A stretch of DNA of 64,000 nucleotides, taken from Leishmania donovani (Eukaryota > Euglenozoa > Kinetoplastea > Trypanosomatida > Trypanosomatidae). The position numbers and the translations under genes are program-made. Shown here in pieces: positions 29,508-39,575 of the stretch. The DNA lies in assembly GCF_000227135.1 (NCBI RefSeq), contig NC_018263.1:1703367-1767366 (forward strand), in the 5' to 3' direction. Position 1 is the stretch's first letter. Each line of letters opens with the position of its first letter. The notes beneath the pieces were generated by a model that was given only the letters and a program-made list of their open reading frames with translations, was not told the origin of the DNA and ran no database searches.

Positions 29508-30889
29508 GGGCGCCGTGGGGTCAAGGGTGTGGAAGCAACCGGGGCGGCGAGTGTGTGGGAGTTGTGGGCAGCAGTGACCGGGCTACACCTGTGCAGCATC
29601 GCAGCCGCTTGCCCTGATGCTGCTTGACCCTTTTAGCTGCGCCGTTCTCTTTTCCCGCCTCTTCTTTGCTGTGACTAATGTAGAACGGGGCGACGAACGA
29701 AGAGCAACAATGCCGGATGTGTCCCTCGGTTTGTTCTTTGTGAAGGAAGGGTAGGGGGAGGGGTTTGCTCTACGGCAGATTGATGCATAGAACAAGCTGA
29801 ACCCTAAAACGGATGAGCACACATGCTGCGCTTTCTCAGACGCGTTTTAGCTGCCTGCTTGCCCCACACGAGAGACGTGCACGGGTGGGGGATGCGATGA
29901 TGCGGTGCATCAGTCGTTTTTTGCACAGAGATAGCGAGGCTGGGGAGCCGCAAGGCATGCGGCACGATGCTTCCACCACGACTTCTTGCACGGGCTGCAC
30001 ACTGTCTGTATCGAGGGACTTATGCTCTTGGCCTTTCTCCCCCTCTCATGCATGTCGTGCTCGGTTCTCGCATGCCGGGACGAATCTCGACCACTGCTGT
30101 GCCAATGCTCCCCTTCTCCTCCCTTTCCCCTCGAACACGTCCTGCGTTCCTTCGCTAGGCTACCTCCACCAATCCACCCCTTATCTTTGAGTGCCTCATT
30201 GCCCTTCTTTGCCGGTGAGGAGGGAGCGGGTCGATGCACGAAAAAAAAAACGAATATCGGCACATCCGAGGCAGCGACGACCACACCACGCTCGCATAAG
30301 CCCTGTGCGTGTGTGTGTGTGCCTTTATGTGTAGTTCACAACCCTCCTCCTCTCCCCTTTTCTTTTGTGTGAGCATTTCTTCTGCTGCTCTGCGTCACAC
30401 ATGGCACACGTGGTGCATCGAGAAATAGATGTACACCCCTCGCACACCCCACACCGCCGAGCCTACAGCCACACGGAGAATAGAAAAGGGGAGTGCCACC
30501 GGCAGTGCCGCCTCCCTTTTCATTGTAAACAATGCAGTGCCGTGCTCCTTTTGAAATCAGGAAAACACAAAATCGAAACTTATCATCATCGCATGAGGAC
30601 TGGAAAACGAACGCAAGCCGAAGTTGTATGTTGCGTCCCCCATCCACTATCTTTCTTCACGAACAATAGGCTACGTGGGTCGTGTTCCCGGGTGTGCGTG
30701 CAGCGTGCGACGGTGCATGATTGGCCTCTGAATGGAAGAGATCCCACTTGAGCAGCACAGAGAGATGCGCTCTCGCACGCACGAGCAACATACACCGGAT
30801 CGCACGCTCGCGGATAGTCACCTGCGACAAGAGCTTGGCTTTGCGCGAGAGTGAGGCATCCGCACACGCGGGGTCACTAGATCCCTCAC
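29508..30889. other. Intergenic spacer
   Basis: 1.4 kb without a supported gene. It includes poly-A at 30240-30250, a GT run at about 30307-30321 and C/T-rich patches. It precedes the ARF-like pseudogene. Confidence 0.55.
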
Positions 30890-31434
30890 ATGGGCGGCTT
30901 TCTCTCCGCGCTGTGAGAGGTGTTCTCCGAGTTCAAGATGCTAGACCTGTGATTTGGTGGGGCCGGGGAGGCGTTTTAGGGCGTCGTTGCTGAAGGCGTT
31001 GGCAGCACTATACCTCGAAGGGAGCTTCCCCACTGTTGGTCTGAGCGTGAAGACGCTGCGTGCAAGGACAAAAAGAGGTGGGGCTCAGCCAAAGTTGTGG
31101 GGCGTAGGTGGCCAAGAGCGTTTCGGGCGCCGGATGACCGCGCACCCATCCAAAGAGTGCAGCCGCATGACTTGCTGCATGGGTGCGAGCGACTACCGGC
31201 GCGCCGAGCCGGCTGGACGGAAGCTGAACAGGCTACTCAACAGTGCTGCTCCACACAAGCTGCCGCTACTCGTGTGTCTGAGCAAGATCGACCGCGACCC
31301 TTTGCATGAGCACAGAGGCGTACATCGCGCTGCTGCAGTTGAGGAATATAGAAAACAACCTCTACATTGTCTTGCACATTCCCTCGTGTACGCAAGGAAG
31401 CAGCAACGGGGCTGTGGACTGGCTTGCGGGCTAG
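30890..31434 (+). pseudogene. Decayed ARF/ARL-family small GTPase
   Basis: Remnants of an ARF-like GTPase appear in the right order but in three frames. Frame 1 from the ATG at 30890 gives MGGFLSAL (a glycine-2 myristoylation start), then stops at 30914 and 30950. Frame 2 (30954-31308) gives LVGPGRRFRASLLKALA where a P-loop should be, then FPTVGLSVK (switch I), LWGVGGQERF (for WDxGGQE) and VCLSKIDRD (for NKxD). Frame 3 (31309-31434) gives EAYIALLQLRNIENNLYIVL and ends DWLAG before TAG at 31432. The span is 545 bases, about 181 codons, the normal size of ARF proteins. The P-loop Gly-Lys-Thr, the Asp of G3 and the Asn of G4 are all replaced. With two stops and two frame shifts it cannot make a working GTPase. 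Confidence 0.85.
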
Positions 31435-32526
31435 GGAAATCGCACGAGTGCGTTCTCAGACGTCGGCATACGCCAATGATGCAAGGACGCGAGGAACCGA
31501 CGGACGCACACGTTCGGGCTTCTGGGCAGGCCGTTGTGCACCCGCGGCGCAGCCTTACTGCAGAGACACGGATGAACGAGAAACAAGACAAGGAAGCTAG
31601 CAACCTAAAGCGAAGGTAAGCGTCTTTCCAACCCCTTTTTTTTGCTTGTGTGTCGCTCGTTTCGCTTCACCACCACCACCAGAGTCCCTCAGCACCATGG
31701 CTCATGGCAAGCGCATTGCTGCCCGCCATGTGCTAGCCCATTCCACAAATTTCTTGCCACCTGCCATCTATATCTTGTTCAGTCGTTTTGTTGTTGCGTC
31801 TCACCGGCTGTGACTTTTTCTGCACAGCGCCGCACATCCGAGAGACAGGGAGAGGACAGGGAGTGCTGCTGCTACGCTTGAGTGCGACACCTCGTCTCCA
31901 TGGACAGGCTTCCCTCTCTTTACCATCCTTTCATGCTTATGCTGTGTGCCCTTTTCTGCTCTGTCCCTTTTTTTTTGGGCTTTGCTGCTGAGAAATGACG
32001 GCTGTGCGGAAGACGAAGACGAAATGGAAAGAGGCGAAGAAATCGAAAATGAACAATGGCGGGCGGCGCGGTCGATCGTTAGGCTGCTGTCCCGCGTGTT
32101 GCGCAGCACTCTCACGACTGCTGTACTACTTTGGCACATTTTTATTGTTTGCTTCTAAGGGGATCGCGCCGAGGAAGTAGTTGCTCTGACGAACGCGCTT
32201 GTTCCACCGTTTGCCGCGGTGGATCATCAGCGCTACTAAAGTCTCCGTTGCAGTGTTTCCGTTCTCTTCCTATCTTCCGCTCCATCACCTTGGTCAACGG
32301 TGCTTTCTCTTCCCGACGCTTCTTTCTCTCACGTACAAAGCCAGCGTCTCGACAGCAGAGCATACTCACGGCTCTTGTGGCGGAGTCACGCGGGTTCACA
32401 GCACTCCCTTGTTCCCCGCTCTCCCGCCGCTTGCTCAGACAGGCATACACACACACAAACACATACACACGGGGAGAGAGAGACGGGTACTGCTGTTCAT
32501 CACGAAGCAGAACCGCGAAAACTACG
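31435..32526. other. Intergenic spacer and 5' UTR of the helicase gene
   Basis: About 1.1 kb. The frame of the helicase stays open upstream to 32131, but composition and the splice signal at 32437-32438 suggest that part is noncoding. Poly-T at 31637-31644 and 31970-31977. Confidence 0.55.
32437..32438 (+). promoter_or_regulatory. Candidate spliced-leader acceptor of the helicase gene
   Basis: AG after a C/T-rich tract (about 32405-32436). It gives an 88-base 5' UTR and supports the ATG at 32527 rather than an upstream extension of the frame. Confidence 0.4.
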
Positions 32527-35424
32527 ATGTCGCTCAAGAAGAAGACGTTCAAGCAGCGTATTCGCAAGAATGACATGAAACAGCGGCACCAGATCGGCTC
32601 TGGCTTACGGAAGCGCATGGGTGCCGCTCGTCGCATCCGCAACCGCTACGACTCGGTGGATGACGGGACACGGCCAATGGAGATGATCGTGTCTGAGATT
32701 GCAGAAGGTACGGCTGTGCCTAGTCAAGAGGCGGTTCTCGACCCCCGCAGTCTGACAGACCTGCTGCTGCGTCCGGCTGCGTCACTCGTGAGCAACAACG
32801 GTGCGTCGGCAAGCGCCAACGTCGCCACCACCTCTTGTGCTGTCGCATCGAAGTCGAACTGTTGCAGCGCCATCCCATGGAAGAGGAAGTCGTCGAAGTC
32901 GTCCGCACTCCTCACCTCTGTGCCACTTGCAGCCGAGAAGGTGCTGCCGTCGTTGCCGTTAGCCCCTGATGATCCGCTTGCCTTGCCGGACACCCGCGTC
33001 TTCGAGGAGGAGGAGCGGCAGCAACGCCTGGCGAGAGAGGCGGCGGCGCGGCAGAACGAAAACAAGAACCTGTACCGCCACAGCGGGCAGCCCTACCTCT
33101 TTTGGGAGCGCGTTGGGCTTCATCCTGCTCTCCTTCAGGCGCTACGGGAGCTGCACTTTACCCACCCCACCCCCGTGCAGGAGGAGGTGCTCCCGAATGT
33201 ACTGGCAAGCGGTGACGAGCTGCTGGCAAGGCAGCGGAGCAGCCAAGCGGACAAGAAGAGCAAGATGCACAAGCGAGTCGGTGGCTCTGGTGGGAGCGCC
33301 GTCCAGGATGTGGTGGTGTCGGCCGAAACGGGCAGCGGCAAGACGCTGGTGTTTGCGCTACCCATCTTACAGGACTTACTCACCACGCTGGGCACGGAGA
33401 GGGTCACCACCGCCACGCCAGCTTCACCGGCAGAGACTGTGCACAAAAAAGCGACGGCCCAGGCGGGTTCGGACGCCGCTGTGGCGCGAGCCGAGCTGAA
33501 GGCGAAGCGCCAGAAGCGTATCATGCACTCTCTCATCATTTCGCCAACGCGCGAGCTTGCCCTTCAAATCGACGCCGCTATTCGCCAGCTGACCAAGTTC
33601 GCGCCGCAGGTGGTGGTGGGCTGTGTGGTCGGCGGCATGGCCCAAGAGCGCCAGCAGCGCGTCTTGAACCGACACCCACACATTCTCATCTGCACCCCAG
33701 GTCGTTTGTGGGACCTGGTGCAGAAGAACGAGGGCTGCTACCTCGGTCACAGTGTCAGCCGGCGCCTGCACTACGTCGTCCTCGATGAGGCTGACAAGAT
33801 GCTGCAATCAGGACGCTTTGCCGAGCTGCAGACCTTGCTGGAGCGCATCCACTGCGAGGTGCTCCCGGCGGGTTTCGCGCAGGACCGTGAGGAGGGTGCC
33901 GAGCCGGGCGAGATCTCCGTCGAGAGCGGTCGCTGGGACCCCGATACCGAGACGTTTATTCCGTTCGACAAGGAGGAGACAGGCGCGACAAAGCCGAGGG
34001 TGAAGAAATTGGTGGCAGAAACCGTCACCGAGGCGACCGAGGCACCAGTGGAGACAAAGAAAGGCAAGAAGCGCGCTCGCGAATCCGTGGAGGCGGCGGC
34101 GGCGGCGGACGTCTCATCAAGTTCGAAGATGAAGAAGGCAAAGAAGGTCGCTGCAGATGTGACACCAACAAAGAGCCGCAAGACGGCCAAAACGTCTGCG
34201 AAACAGGCAGCCGGCCTGAGGGAGGAAGAGGACGAGGAGGCGGCAGATGAGGAGGAAACGGCGAGCAAGTATGGCGACACAAACGCCGAGACGGATCACG
34301 GCGATGCTCGCCAGAAGAAGGACGAGCCACATCCTATCCCGATGCCGCCGGAGCCGGCTGCGGCGCACCGTGTCATCACCTACGTCACGTCTGCCACTCT
34401 GTCGCTGCAGACAAACTATGAGCGGCGCGACTTCTCGGCTCGCAAGAGCATCATTCGCACCTCGAACGCAGATGTGCTGAACAAGGTTCTGCAGCAACTG
34501 GAGATCAAGCTCAGTAATGCGCAAGTCTTCTCTCTTGCGGAGTCGGCCAACGTCGCCGCGCGCGTCAACGAGACATACCTTCGCTGCCCAGACAATAGCA
34601 AAGATCTGTACCTGTACTACTTCCTCAAGACCTACCACGATGATCGCGCCATCGTCTTCGTGAACGCGATTTCCATGCTGCGGCGCTTGGTAAAGCTGCT
34701 AGAGGTGCTCGGGATCGCCGTGGCGGGCCTGCATGCCTCGATGCAGCAGCGCCAGCGTCTGAAGTTCATCGACAAGTTCAAGCAAGGCAAAATCCACGTG
34801 CTAGTGGCCACCGACGTTGCCTCGCGCGGTTTGGACATTGATGGGCTCAAGTACGTTGTTCACTACCAGGTGCCGCGCACCACTGAGGCGTACATCCACC
34901 GCTGCGGCCGCACGGCGCGCTGCGGCGGCACCGGCCTTTCTGTGCTGCTCGTCAACGCTCAAGAGCACATGTCGTTTCGCAAGCTGATGGAGTCCCTAGG
35001 TCGGAAGGAGAGTGAGGTGGAGACGTTTGCGATGCAGGCGACAATTGTGCACCAGCTCCACAGCCATCTGCGCATTGCGTGGCAGATTGATAAGCTGCAG
35101 AAGGAGATCGGGAAGTCCCGGGCGAACAATCAGTGGGTGAACCGGATGACGAAAGAGGCGGACCTGGAGACGGACGACATGTTCGACGACACCGCAGATG
35201 CCGAGAATCGCGAAAAGCAGAAGGCCATTCGCATCTTGCAGCGCGAGCTTCAGCTGCTCGGACGGAAGTCCACGGGCCAGTATGGCGGCAAGGGTGCCTT
35301 CCGCACGAGCGCATACGCTCTGGGTGCCAAGCAAGCAGAGCAGCACCTGAAGGAGCGCGCCGACCGTCAGACGATTCGCGTGGCGAGCAAGAAGAAAAAT
35401 TTTGCAGCGAACGGCAAAAAGTAG
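32527..35424 (+). CDS. DEAD-box RNA helicase of the DDX24/MAK5 group
   Basis: ATP-dependent RNA helicase, probably nucleolar and acting in 60S ribosomal subunit assembly as MAK5 does in yeast. With the start at the first ATG it is 965 aa. In order: Q-motif region FTHPTPVQEEVLP, motif I AETGSGKT (266-273), PTRELALQI, TPGRLWDL, DEAD (420-423), SAT (622-624), IVFVNAISMLRRL, ATDVASRGLDI and HRCGRTAR (791-798). A lysine- and acid-rich insert of about 200 residues separates DEAD from SAT. DDX24/MAK5 proteins carry an insert at that position, which with the WERVGLHPALLQAL lead-in supports the assignment. The basic N-terminus (MSLKKKTFKQRIRKN) suits nucleolar targeting. Assignment to DDX24/MAK5 rather than another DEAD group is likely but not proven. 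Confidence 0.88.
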   Translation: MSLKKKTFKQRIRKNDMKQRHQIGSGLRKRMGAARRIRNRYDSVDDGTRPMEMIVSEIAEGTAVPSQEAVLDPRSLTDLLLRPAASLVSNNGASASANVATTSCAVASKSNCCSAIPWKRKSSKSSALLTSVPLAAEKVLPSLPLAPDDPLALPDTRVFEEEERQQRLAREAAARQNENKNLYRHSGQPYLFWERVGLHPALLQALRELHFTHPTPVQEEVLPNVLASGDELLARQRSSQADKKSKMHKRVGGSGGSAVQDVVVSAETGSGKTLVFALPILQDLLTTLGTERVTTATPASPAETVHKKATAQAGSDAAVARAELKAKRQKRIMHSLIISPTRELALQIDAAIRQLTKFAPQVVVGCVVGGMAQERQQRVLNRHPHILICTPGRLWDLVQKNEGCYLGHSVSRRLHYVVLDEADKMLQSGRFAELQTLLERIHCEVLPAGFAQDREEGAEPGEISVESGRWDPDTETFIPFDKEETGATKPRVKKLVAETVTEATEAPVETKKGKKRARESVEAAAAADVSSSSKMKKAKKVAADVTPTKSRKTAKTSAKQAAGLREEEDEEAADEEETASKYGDTNAETDHGDARQKKDEPHPIPMPPEPAAAHRVITYVTSATLSLQTNYERRDFSARKSIIRTSNADVLNKVLQQLEIKLSNAQVFSLAESANVAARVNETYLRCPDNSKDLYLYYFLKTYHDDRAIVFVNAISMLRRLVKLLEVLGIAVAGLHASMQQRQRLKFIDKFKQGKIHVLVATDVASRGLDIDGLKYVVHYQVPRTTEAYIHRCGRTARCGGTGLSVLLVNAQEHMSFRKLMESLGRKESEVETFAMQATIVHQLHSHLRIAWQIDKLQKEIGKSRANNQWVNRMTKEADLETDDMFDDTADAENREKQKAIRILQRELQLLGRKSTGQYGGKGAFRTSAYALGAKQAEQHLKERADRQTIRVASKKKNFAANGKK

Positions 35425-36594
35425 CGCATGCCGCATTAGCGGACACGGAGGGAGTGACGGCTGCAGTAAAGGCATAAAGAAGCGAACGAAAAAGAAGGAT
35501 GAAGCAGACATGAGATGTCTGTTCTTCCGCTTTCTTTTTTTTTTTGCGTCTGTGTGTGTGAGGGAGGCGGGAGGGGGCCGGGCTGTGCTCGCTCATGCTC
35601 ACTCTTGACATCCTGTCTCACCTGTGCCACGCTCATTCTCTTCCCCTCCTTTGCTCCCGTGGCGTGACGCACTGGCCCAGGTCCACCAGAGGCGAAGGCG
35701 GCAACGGCGCTTGCATGATATGCCACTTGTAACGTTCTCTTTGTTTTTGCTGGTGTGCTGTGTGAGCGGTAAGCGACTGCGTGATGGCGCAGATTTAAGA
35801 TCGAATAACAACGAACGAAACAAACGCATTCGTACCGCTCTCCTTCCGTGCCTTGGTGAGACGGTTGCGTTCAAACGTTGTTGAATGCATTTTTTTTTGT
35901 TTCTCGGTCCCCTGACTCCTTTTCATCTTTACAGCAGCCGACCTCCTCCGCAGTGCTCGTACTCATCGAAAAGAAGCGGGGAGTATGAGAGGGAGTACAC
36001 GCATCTCTGTGTGTTGAGGGGTACGATACAGGGGGTGAGGCGGTGGGAAAACAACGATTTGTTGCGCGGTAACACAACTGAGTGTCTCGCATTGGCGCAC
36101 AGCTTGTTTGGCGGTCGCTGCTGCTTCTGATGTGGGGCAGCGAAAAGGACACGTACCGGACCGAAGTGCTCTTCACTTCTGCGCCTGCCCCGCAGTGGAA
36201 CCGCTGGAGCGGAAGGGGCAGCAGTCATCGTGGAGAGGCAACGCCCGTTTTATGTACCGTCCCTTCTGCGACAACAACAAAACAGATACCCCGTCAAAAT
36301 AAAAATCGAAACACCGGTGTCGGTGAAAGCATCACTCCTTTCTTTACCCCCCCCCCCTCCGCCGCCCCACTTGCTTTCTCCGGCTACTTCTCGCAGTACA
36401 CGCGACGTATCGAAAGGATATGCCGTATGCGCACCTCAACAGCAGCTGGCAGATTAGATACACACTTGAAAGCCCGGCGTGTCTTTCTCTCTCTCTCTGC
36501 AAGACGAAAGAGTGGAAGAGCCTAGGCGGTAAAAAAAAAGAAAACGCAAACTAAACCAAGACAAAAAAAAAAGGCACGCTGCTGTTTGAAGCGA
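35425..36594. other. Intergenic spacer
   Basis: 1.2 kb without a supported gene. Poly-T at 35536-35545 and 35890-35898, a C run at about 36349-36358, and an A-rich stretch (about 36531-36572) immediately before the next ATG. Confidence 0.6.
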
Positions 36595-37179
36595 ATGCGC
36601 CGTGCGGGATGGCGCGCGGTGACACCGACAGCCGCTGTGGTCGGCAGTACTCGTGTGCCCCAGGCACTCGCGTTGCCATCGTCTGCGTCGTCCTGGTCAT
36701 TGTGCGACTGCTCGTACGTGTCGGCTCAGTGCCGCTTTCATCACGCTGTTGGCCTCCTTGGGCGCACGCGGATTACCCGCTTTGATCTGCGCAAGCACGA
36801 GATGGAGAAACGGCGTCTTCGCGAGCTGGAGAAGGCCGGCATCGACCCGACGGACGACGACGACGCGCCGTGGATCGCCCCTGAGGAGCAGCAGCGGCTG
36901 GACGAGGAGGAGGAGAGGCGGCGTGCCGAGATGGAGGAGCAGCGGCAAGCGTTTATAAAGAAGCGTGCTGAGGAGGATGCGGTGAAGCGGCAGAAGTTCA
37001 AGGAGTTCCGAGCGAAACAGATTGCCATGAGTCGGCACCGCAAGGAGGCAGCGGCAGAGAAGAAGGAGGAGGCGCGGCAGCACCGTCAGCAGACAAGCCG
37101 TGTCGAGGTTGCTAAGGAGGCGAATGCTGCGGAGGATGGCGCGGATGCCAAAGGCGCATCTCACCACGGCACACAGTAG
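36595..37179 (+). CDS. Unrecognised small charged coiled-coil protein, possibly mitochondrial (194 aa)
   Basis: No family recognised. The frame is open from a TTG at 36586; the first ATG is at 36595. The first 30-40 residues (MRRAGWRAVTPTAAVVGS...) are Arg-, Ala- and Ser-rich with no acidic residues, like a trypanosomatid mitochondrial presequence. Residues from about 60 to 170 are a very charged helix rich in Glu, Arg, Lys and Gln, including APEEQQRLDEEEERRRAEME, which suggests a long coiled coil. The C-terminal 20 residues are Ala/Gly-rich. It could be a mitoribosomal or kinetoplast-associated structural protein, but that is a guess from composition. Confidence 0.7.
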   Translation: MRRAGWRAVTPTAAVVGSTRVPQALALPSSASSWSLCDCSYVSAQCRFHHAVGLLGRTRITRFDLRKHEMEKRRLRELEKAGIDPTDDDDAPWIAPEEQQRLDEEEERRRAEMEEQRQAFIKKRAEEDAVKRQKFKEFRAKQIAMSRHRKEAAAEKKEEARQHRQQTSRVEVAKEANAAEDGADAKGASHHGTQ

Positions 37180-37885
37180 GGGAGGAAACAGCCGCCGCAG
37201 TGCTGCTTCCATCGCCGTGCGCGTGCCTTCTGCGGCTTGTGCATACACGGTAGGAGCTGCCCACGGGAGCTCACACCGTCCTGACCGTGTTCCCCACATG
37301 ACGTGGACACGGCTCATTTTTGTCGTTCTGTTTTCTCACATATCACGGACAAAATGTCGAACACACGCCAAGCGGCGCATCTTTCTCCACCCCACTCATC
37401 TGCATCTACGGCCTCATCATGGGCTGATGCACCTCTGGGATTGAGATACGCATGCATGTGTGCGAGCCGTGGTAGTGAATATGCCCTTTCGTGCATCGTG
37501 CCTCCGCTTTAGGAGAGAGAAAAGGGGGTGGGGCGTCGGGGGAGATGTGCGCATGTGTGTGATCGCTTTCTCGCTTCCTGGCGCTCCCCTCAAGGAGCAC
37601 GGAACGACGCTTTTCGTTTCTCATCCTCGCAGGCATGCGAAGTCGATGCACCCCCGTCCCCCTCACAAACGGACGCACGGGATCCCGTGTCTGCTCTCAT
37701 GGTGCTCGGCATGCGGCTTCTCCCATTTGATTACCCCCTCCCTCCTCTCCGTGTCTGTCCGTCTCTCCCCTTTTTAAATCCTTTCCATCACAATGTGACT
37801 CGCGTGCACTTCTCCACCCTGACCACCTCGGCGCGTGCATTGCGCGGCCACACCCTGCATGGCTTCATCAGCCTCTCACACAAAG
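37180..37885. other. Intergenic spacer
   Basis: About 0.7 kb without a supported gene. It ends in a C/T tract at 37731-37775 that precedes the ribosomal protein L22 gene. Confidence 0.6.
37870..37871 (+). promoter_or_regulatory. Candidate spliced-leader acceptor of the L22 gene
   Basis: First AG after the C/T tract at 37731-37775. It would leave a very short 5' UTR of 14 bases, common for trypanosomatid ribosomal protein genes. Confidence 0.45.
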
Positions 37886-38218
37886 ATGGTCGCCGTTCGC
37901 GCTAAGGTTGGCTCCCGCAGCTACGTCCGCCAGAAGCAGCTGGCCAAGGGCAAGAAGGTCTTCAAGNNNNNNNNNNNNNNNNNNNNNNNNNNNNNNNNNN
38001 NNNNNNNNNNNNNNNNNNNNNNNNNNNNNNNNNNNNNNNNNNNNNNNNNNNNNNNNNNNNNNNNNAGCACCACGATGGCGTACCGCAAGAAGTATTTCAA
38101 GTACCTCACGAAGAAGTTCCTCAAGAAGAAGGACCTGCGCGACTGGATCCGCATCCTCGCCACCGGCAAGGGGACGTACCAGCTCAAGTACTTCAACATC
38201 CAGGACCAGGAGGAATAG
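37886..38218 (+). CDS. RPL22: 60S ribosomal protein L22 (interrupted by an assembly gap)
   Basis: Component of the cytosolic large ribosomal subunit. The 27 residues before the gap begin MVAVRAKVGSRSYVRQ. After the gap YRKKYFKYLTKKFLKKKDLR, then DWIRILATGKGTYQLKYFNI match the conserved C-terminal half of L22. The middle is hidden by 99 N (37967-38065). That is room for 33 residues, giving 110 in total, whereas eukaryotic L22 is usually 120-130 aa. The frame across the gap stays open only because 99 happens to divide by three. I placed the start at the ATG at 37886; an upstream extension of the frame to 37835 lacks an ATG that fits the acceptor. Confidence 0.92.
   Translation: MVAVRAKVGSRSYVRQKQLAKGKKVFKXXXXXXXXXXXXXXXXXXXXXXXXXXXXXXXXXSTTMAYRKKYFKYLTKKFLKKKDLRDWIRILATGKGTYQLKYFNIQDQEE
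37967..38065. other. Assembly gap (99 N)
   Basis: Run of 99 undetermined bases inside the L22 coding sequence. By comparison with the family length, about 45-55 codons are missing here, so the gap size appears to be a placeholder rather than a measurement. Confidence 0.99.
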
Positions 38219-39575
38219 TCGCGCCACCATACAGAGCCGCTGCTCTTTGTCCGCAAAACTCGCTCACACCCAGGCAGGGCGTTGCAGAGCCGTGCATGTG
38301 TGTGCGTGTGAGCGTGGACGCCCTTTTTTTTTGCTTTCGGCGCTGCATCTCTTTTCCTTCGCTTCACACCTTCGCAATGCGTCACGCCTTTGTTCAGCGG
38401 CCGCCAGCGCAGCCTGACGAGGAGGGGAAAGTACGAAAAGGAGGCCGGAGGGTCACTGTAGCAGTAAGGAGCAACCAAAGCAAGCAAACAAAAAGTGGGC
38501 GCGTCTGCGGTGCATCGCTGCCGTGCCCGGGAGTGCGTCACATGCGTTCGGCATGAATGGCGTACGCTCAGAGGCTAAGTTGACGCTTTCGTTTTTTTTT
38601 CTCTTTATTTCACCTTGACAAACTAAAATACCTGATGAAGAAACAAAAAATAAAAAGCGACACTTCGCACGAAAGACGACGGGGAAGCGGGGGCTCGTGC
38701 TGAGGGGGAGACTCACTGTGGTGACAGGAAGATGACCATGTGGATTGTGTGGGTTTGTGTGTGTGGGGGATGGGGGCGACAAACAGCAGGCGATGTGGCT
38801 ACGAGGTCGAGCGGAGAGGAAGAAAGCCAAGGAGGAGGTAGATAAACCCGTCCTTCCTTGAAATCCTCAGCTAGCCCAGCCGGTGTACCTCGTGGCGTTC
38901 GAGCGACGTGCTTTTGCCGTCACGTGCAAACGACAAGTGGCACCCTTCACCACCCTCTTTGTCTCCTTGCGCATAGATATGTGTCTATATTGCAGCCCCC
39001 TCCTCCCCCTCCCCCAATGCAGGACTTGGACCAAGGGGAGGTACGCGAGCCCTGCTTGTCAAGATACAGACTCCTCTTCCCACCCCCTCGTCTCCTCCTC
39101 TGTGTGTATGGGAATCCACCCTATCTTTTTCTTCGCCACCCTCTCTCGCTCCGTGCTCTCTCGCCTGCTGCGTCACGGCGTCGCTTCTGTGCTCGTGCGG
39201 GCAGATATCGCACGGCGTGCGTGACGGCAGCACTGGCAGAAGGACGGCTCTTTTCTGTTTTATCGCTGACAAACCCTTTTTCACCCCCTCACCCGTGCTT
39301 TGTTTCCCTGGAGCCTGTGGCAGCCGCGTGTGCCGTGACGGCGTGAGCGCCTGTGCGCTCGGCACCGCAAGCGGCTTACTTTTTTCTTGAAAGCGGCAAA
39401 GTTTTTTTTTTTTTTGCTAGATCGTCGAAACACTCGCTCTGCAGTGGGCTTTCATTGGCTTTTCTTCTATCGTACCTGCACCACTACGGGAATGGGCCTA
39501 CTCATTTGAGCCCTCGTATCTCACCAAAACCCTTCCTCCTTTTTCTCTGTGTTAGTCTGTGTAGCGCTCGCCGCA
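38219..39575. other. Intergenic spacer
   Basis: 1.36 kb without a supported gene. Poly-T at about 38323-38331 and 38593-38600, A-rich patch near 38640-38660, C/T-rich tracts around 38995-39015 and 39080-39160, and poly-T at 39401-39414. Confidence 0.6.
39554..39555 (+). promoter_or_regulatory. Candidate spliced-leader acceptor of the asparaginase-like gene
   Basis: AG after a T/C tract (39531-39548). It gives a 20-base 5' UTR and excludes the GTG at 39549 as a start. Confidence 0.5.

Noticed and set aside
32131..32526. Upstream extension of the helicase frame by 132 codons
   Set aside because: No suitable ATG, a splice acceptor lies inside it at 32437-32438, and its composition is that of spacer DNA.
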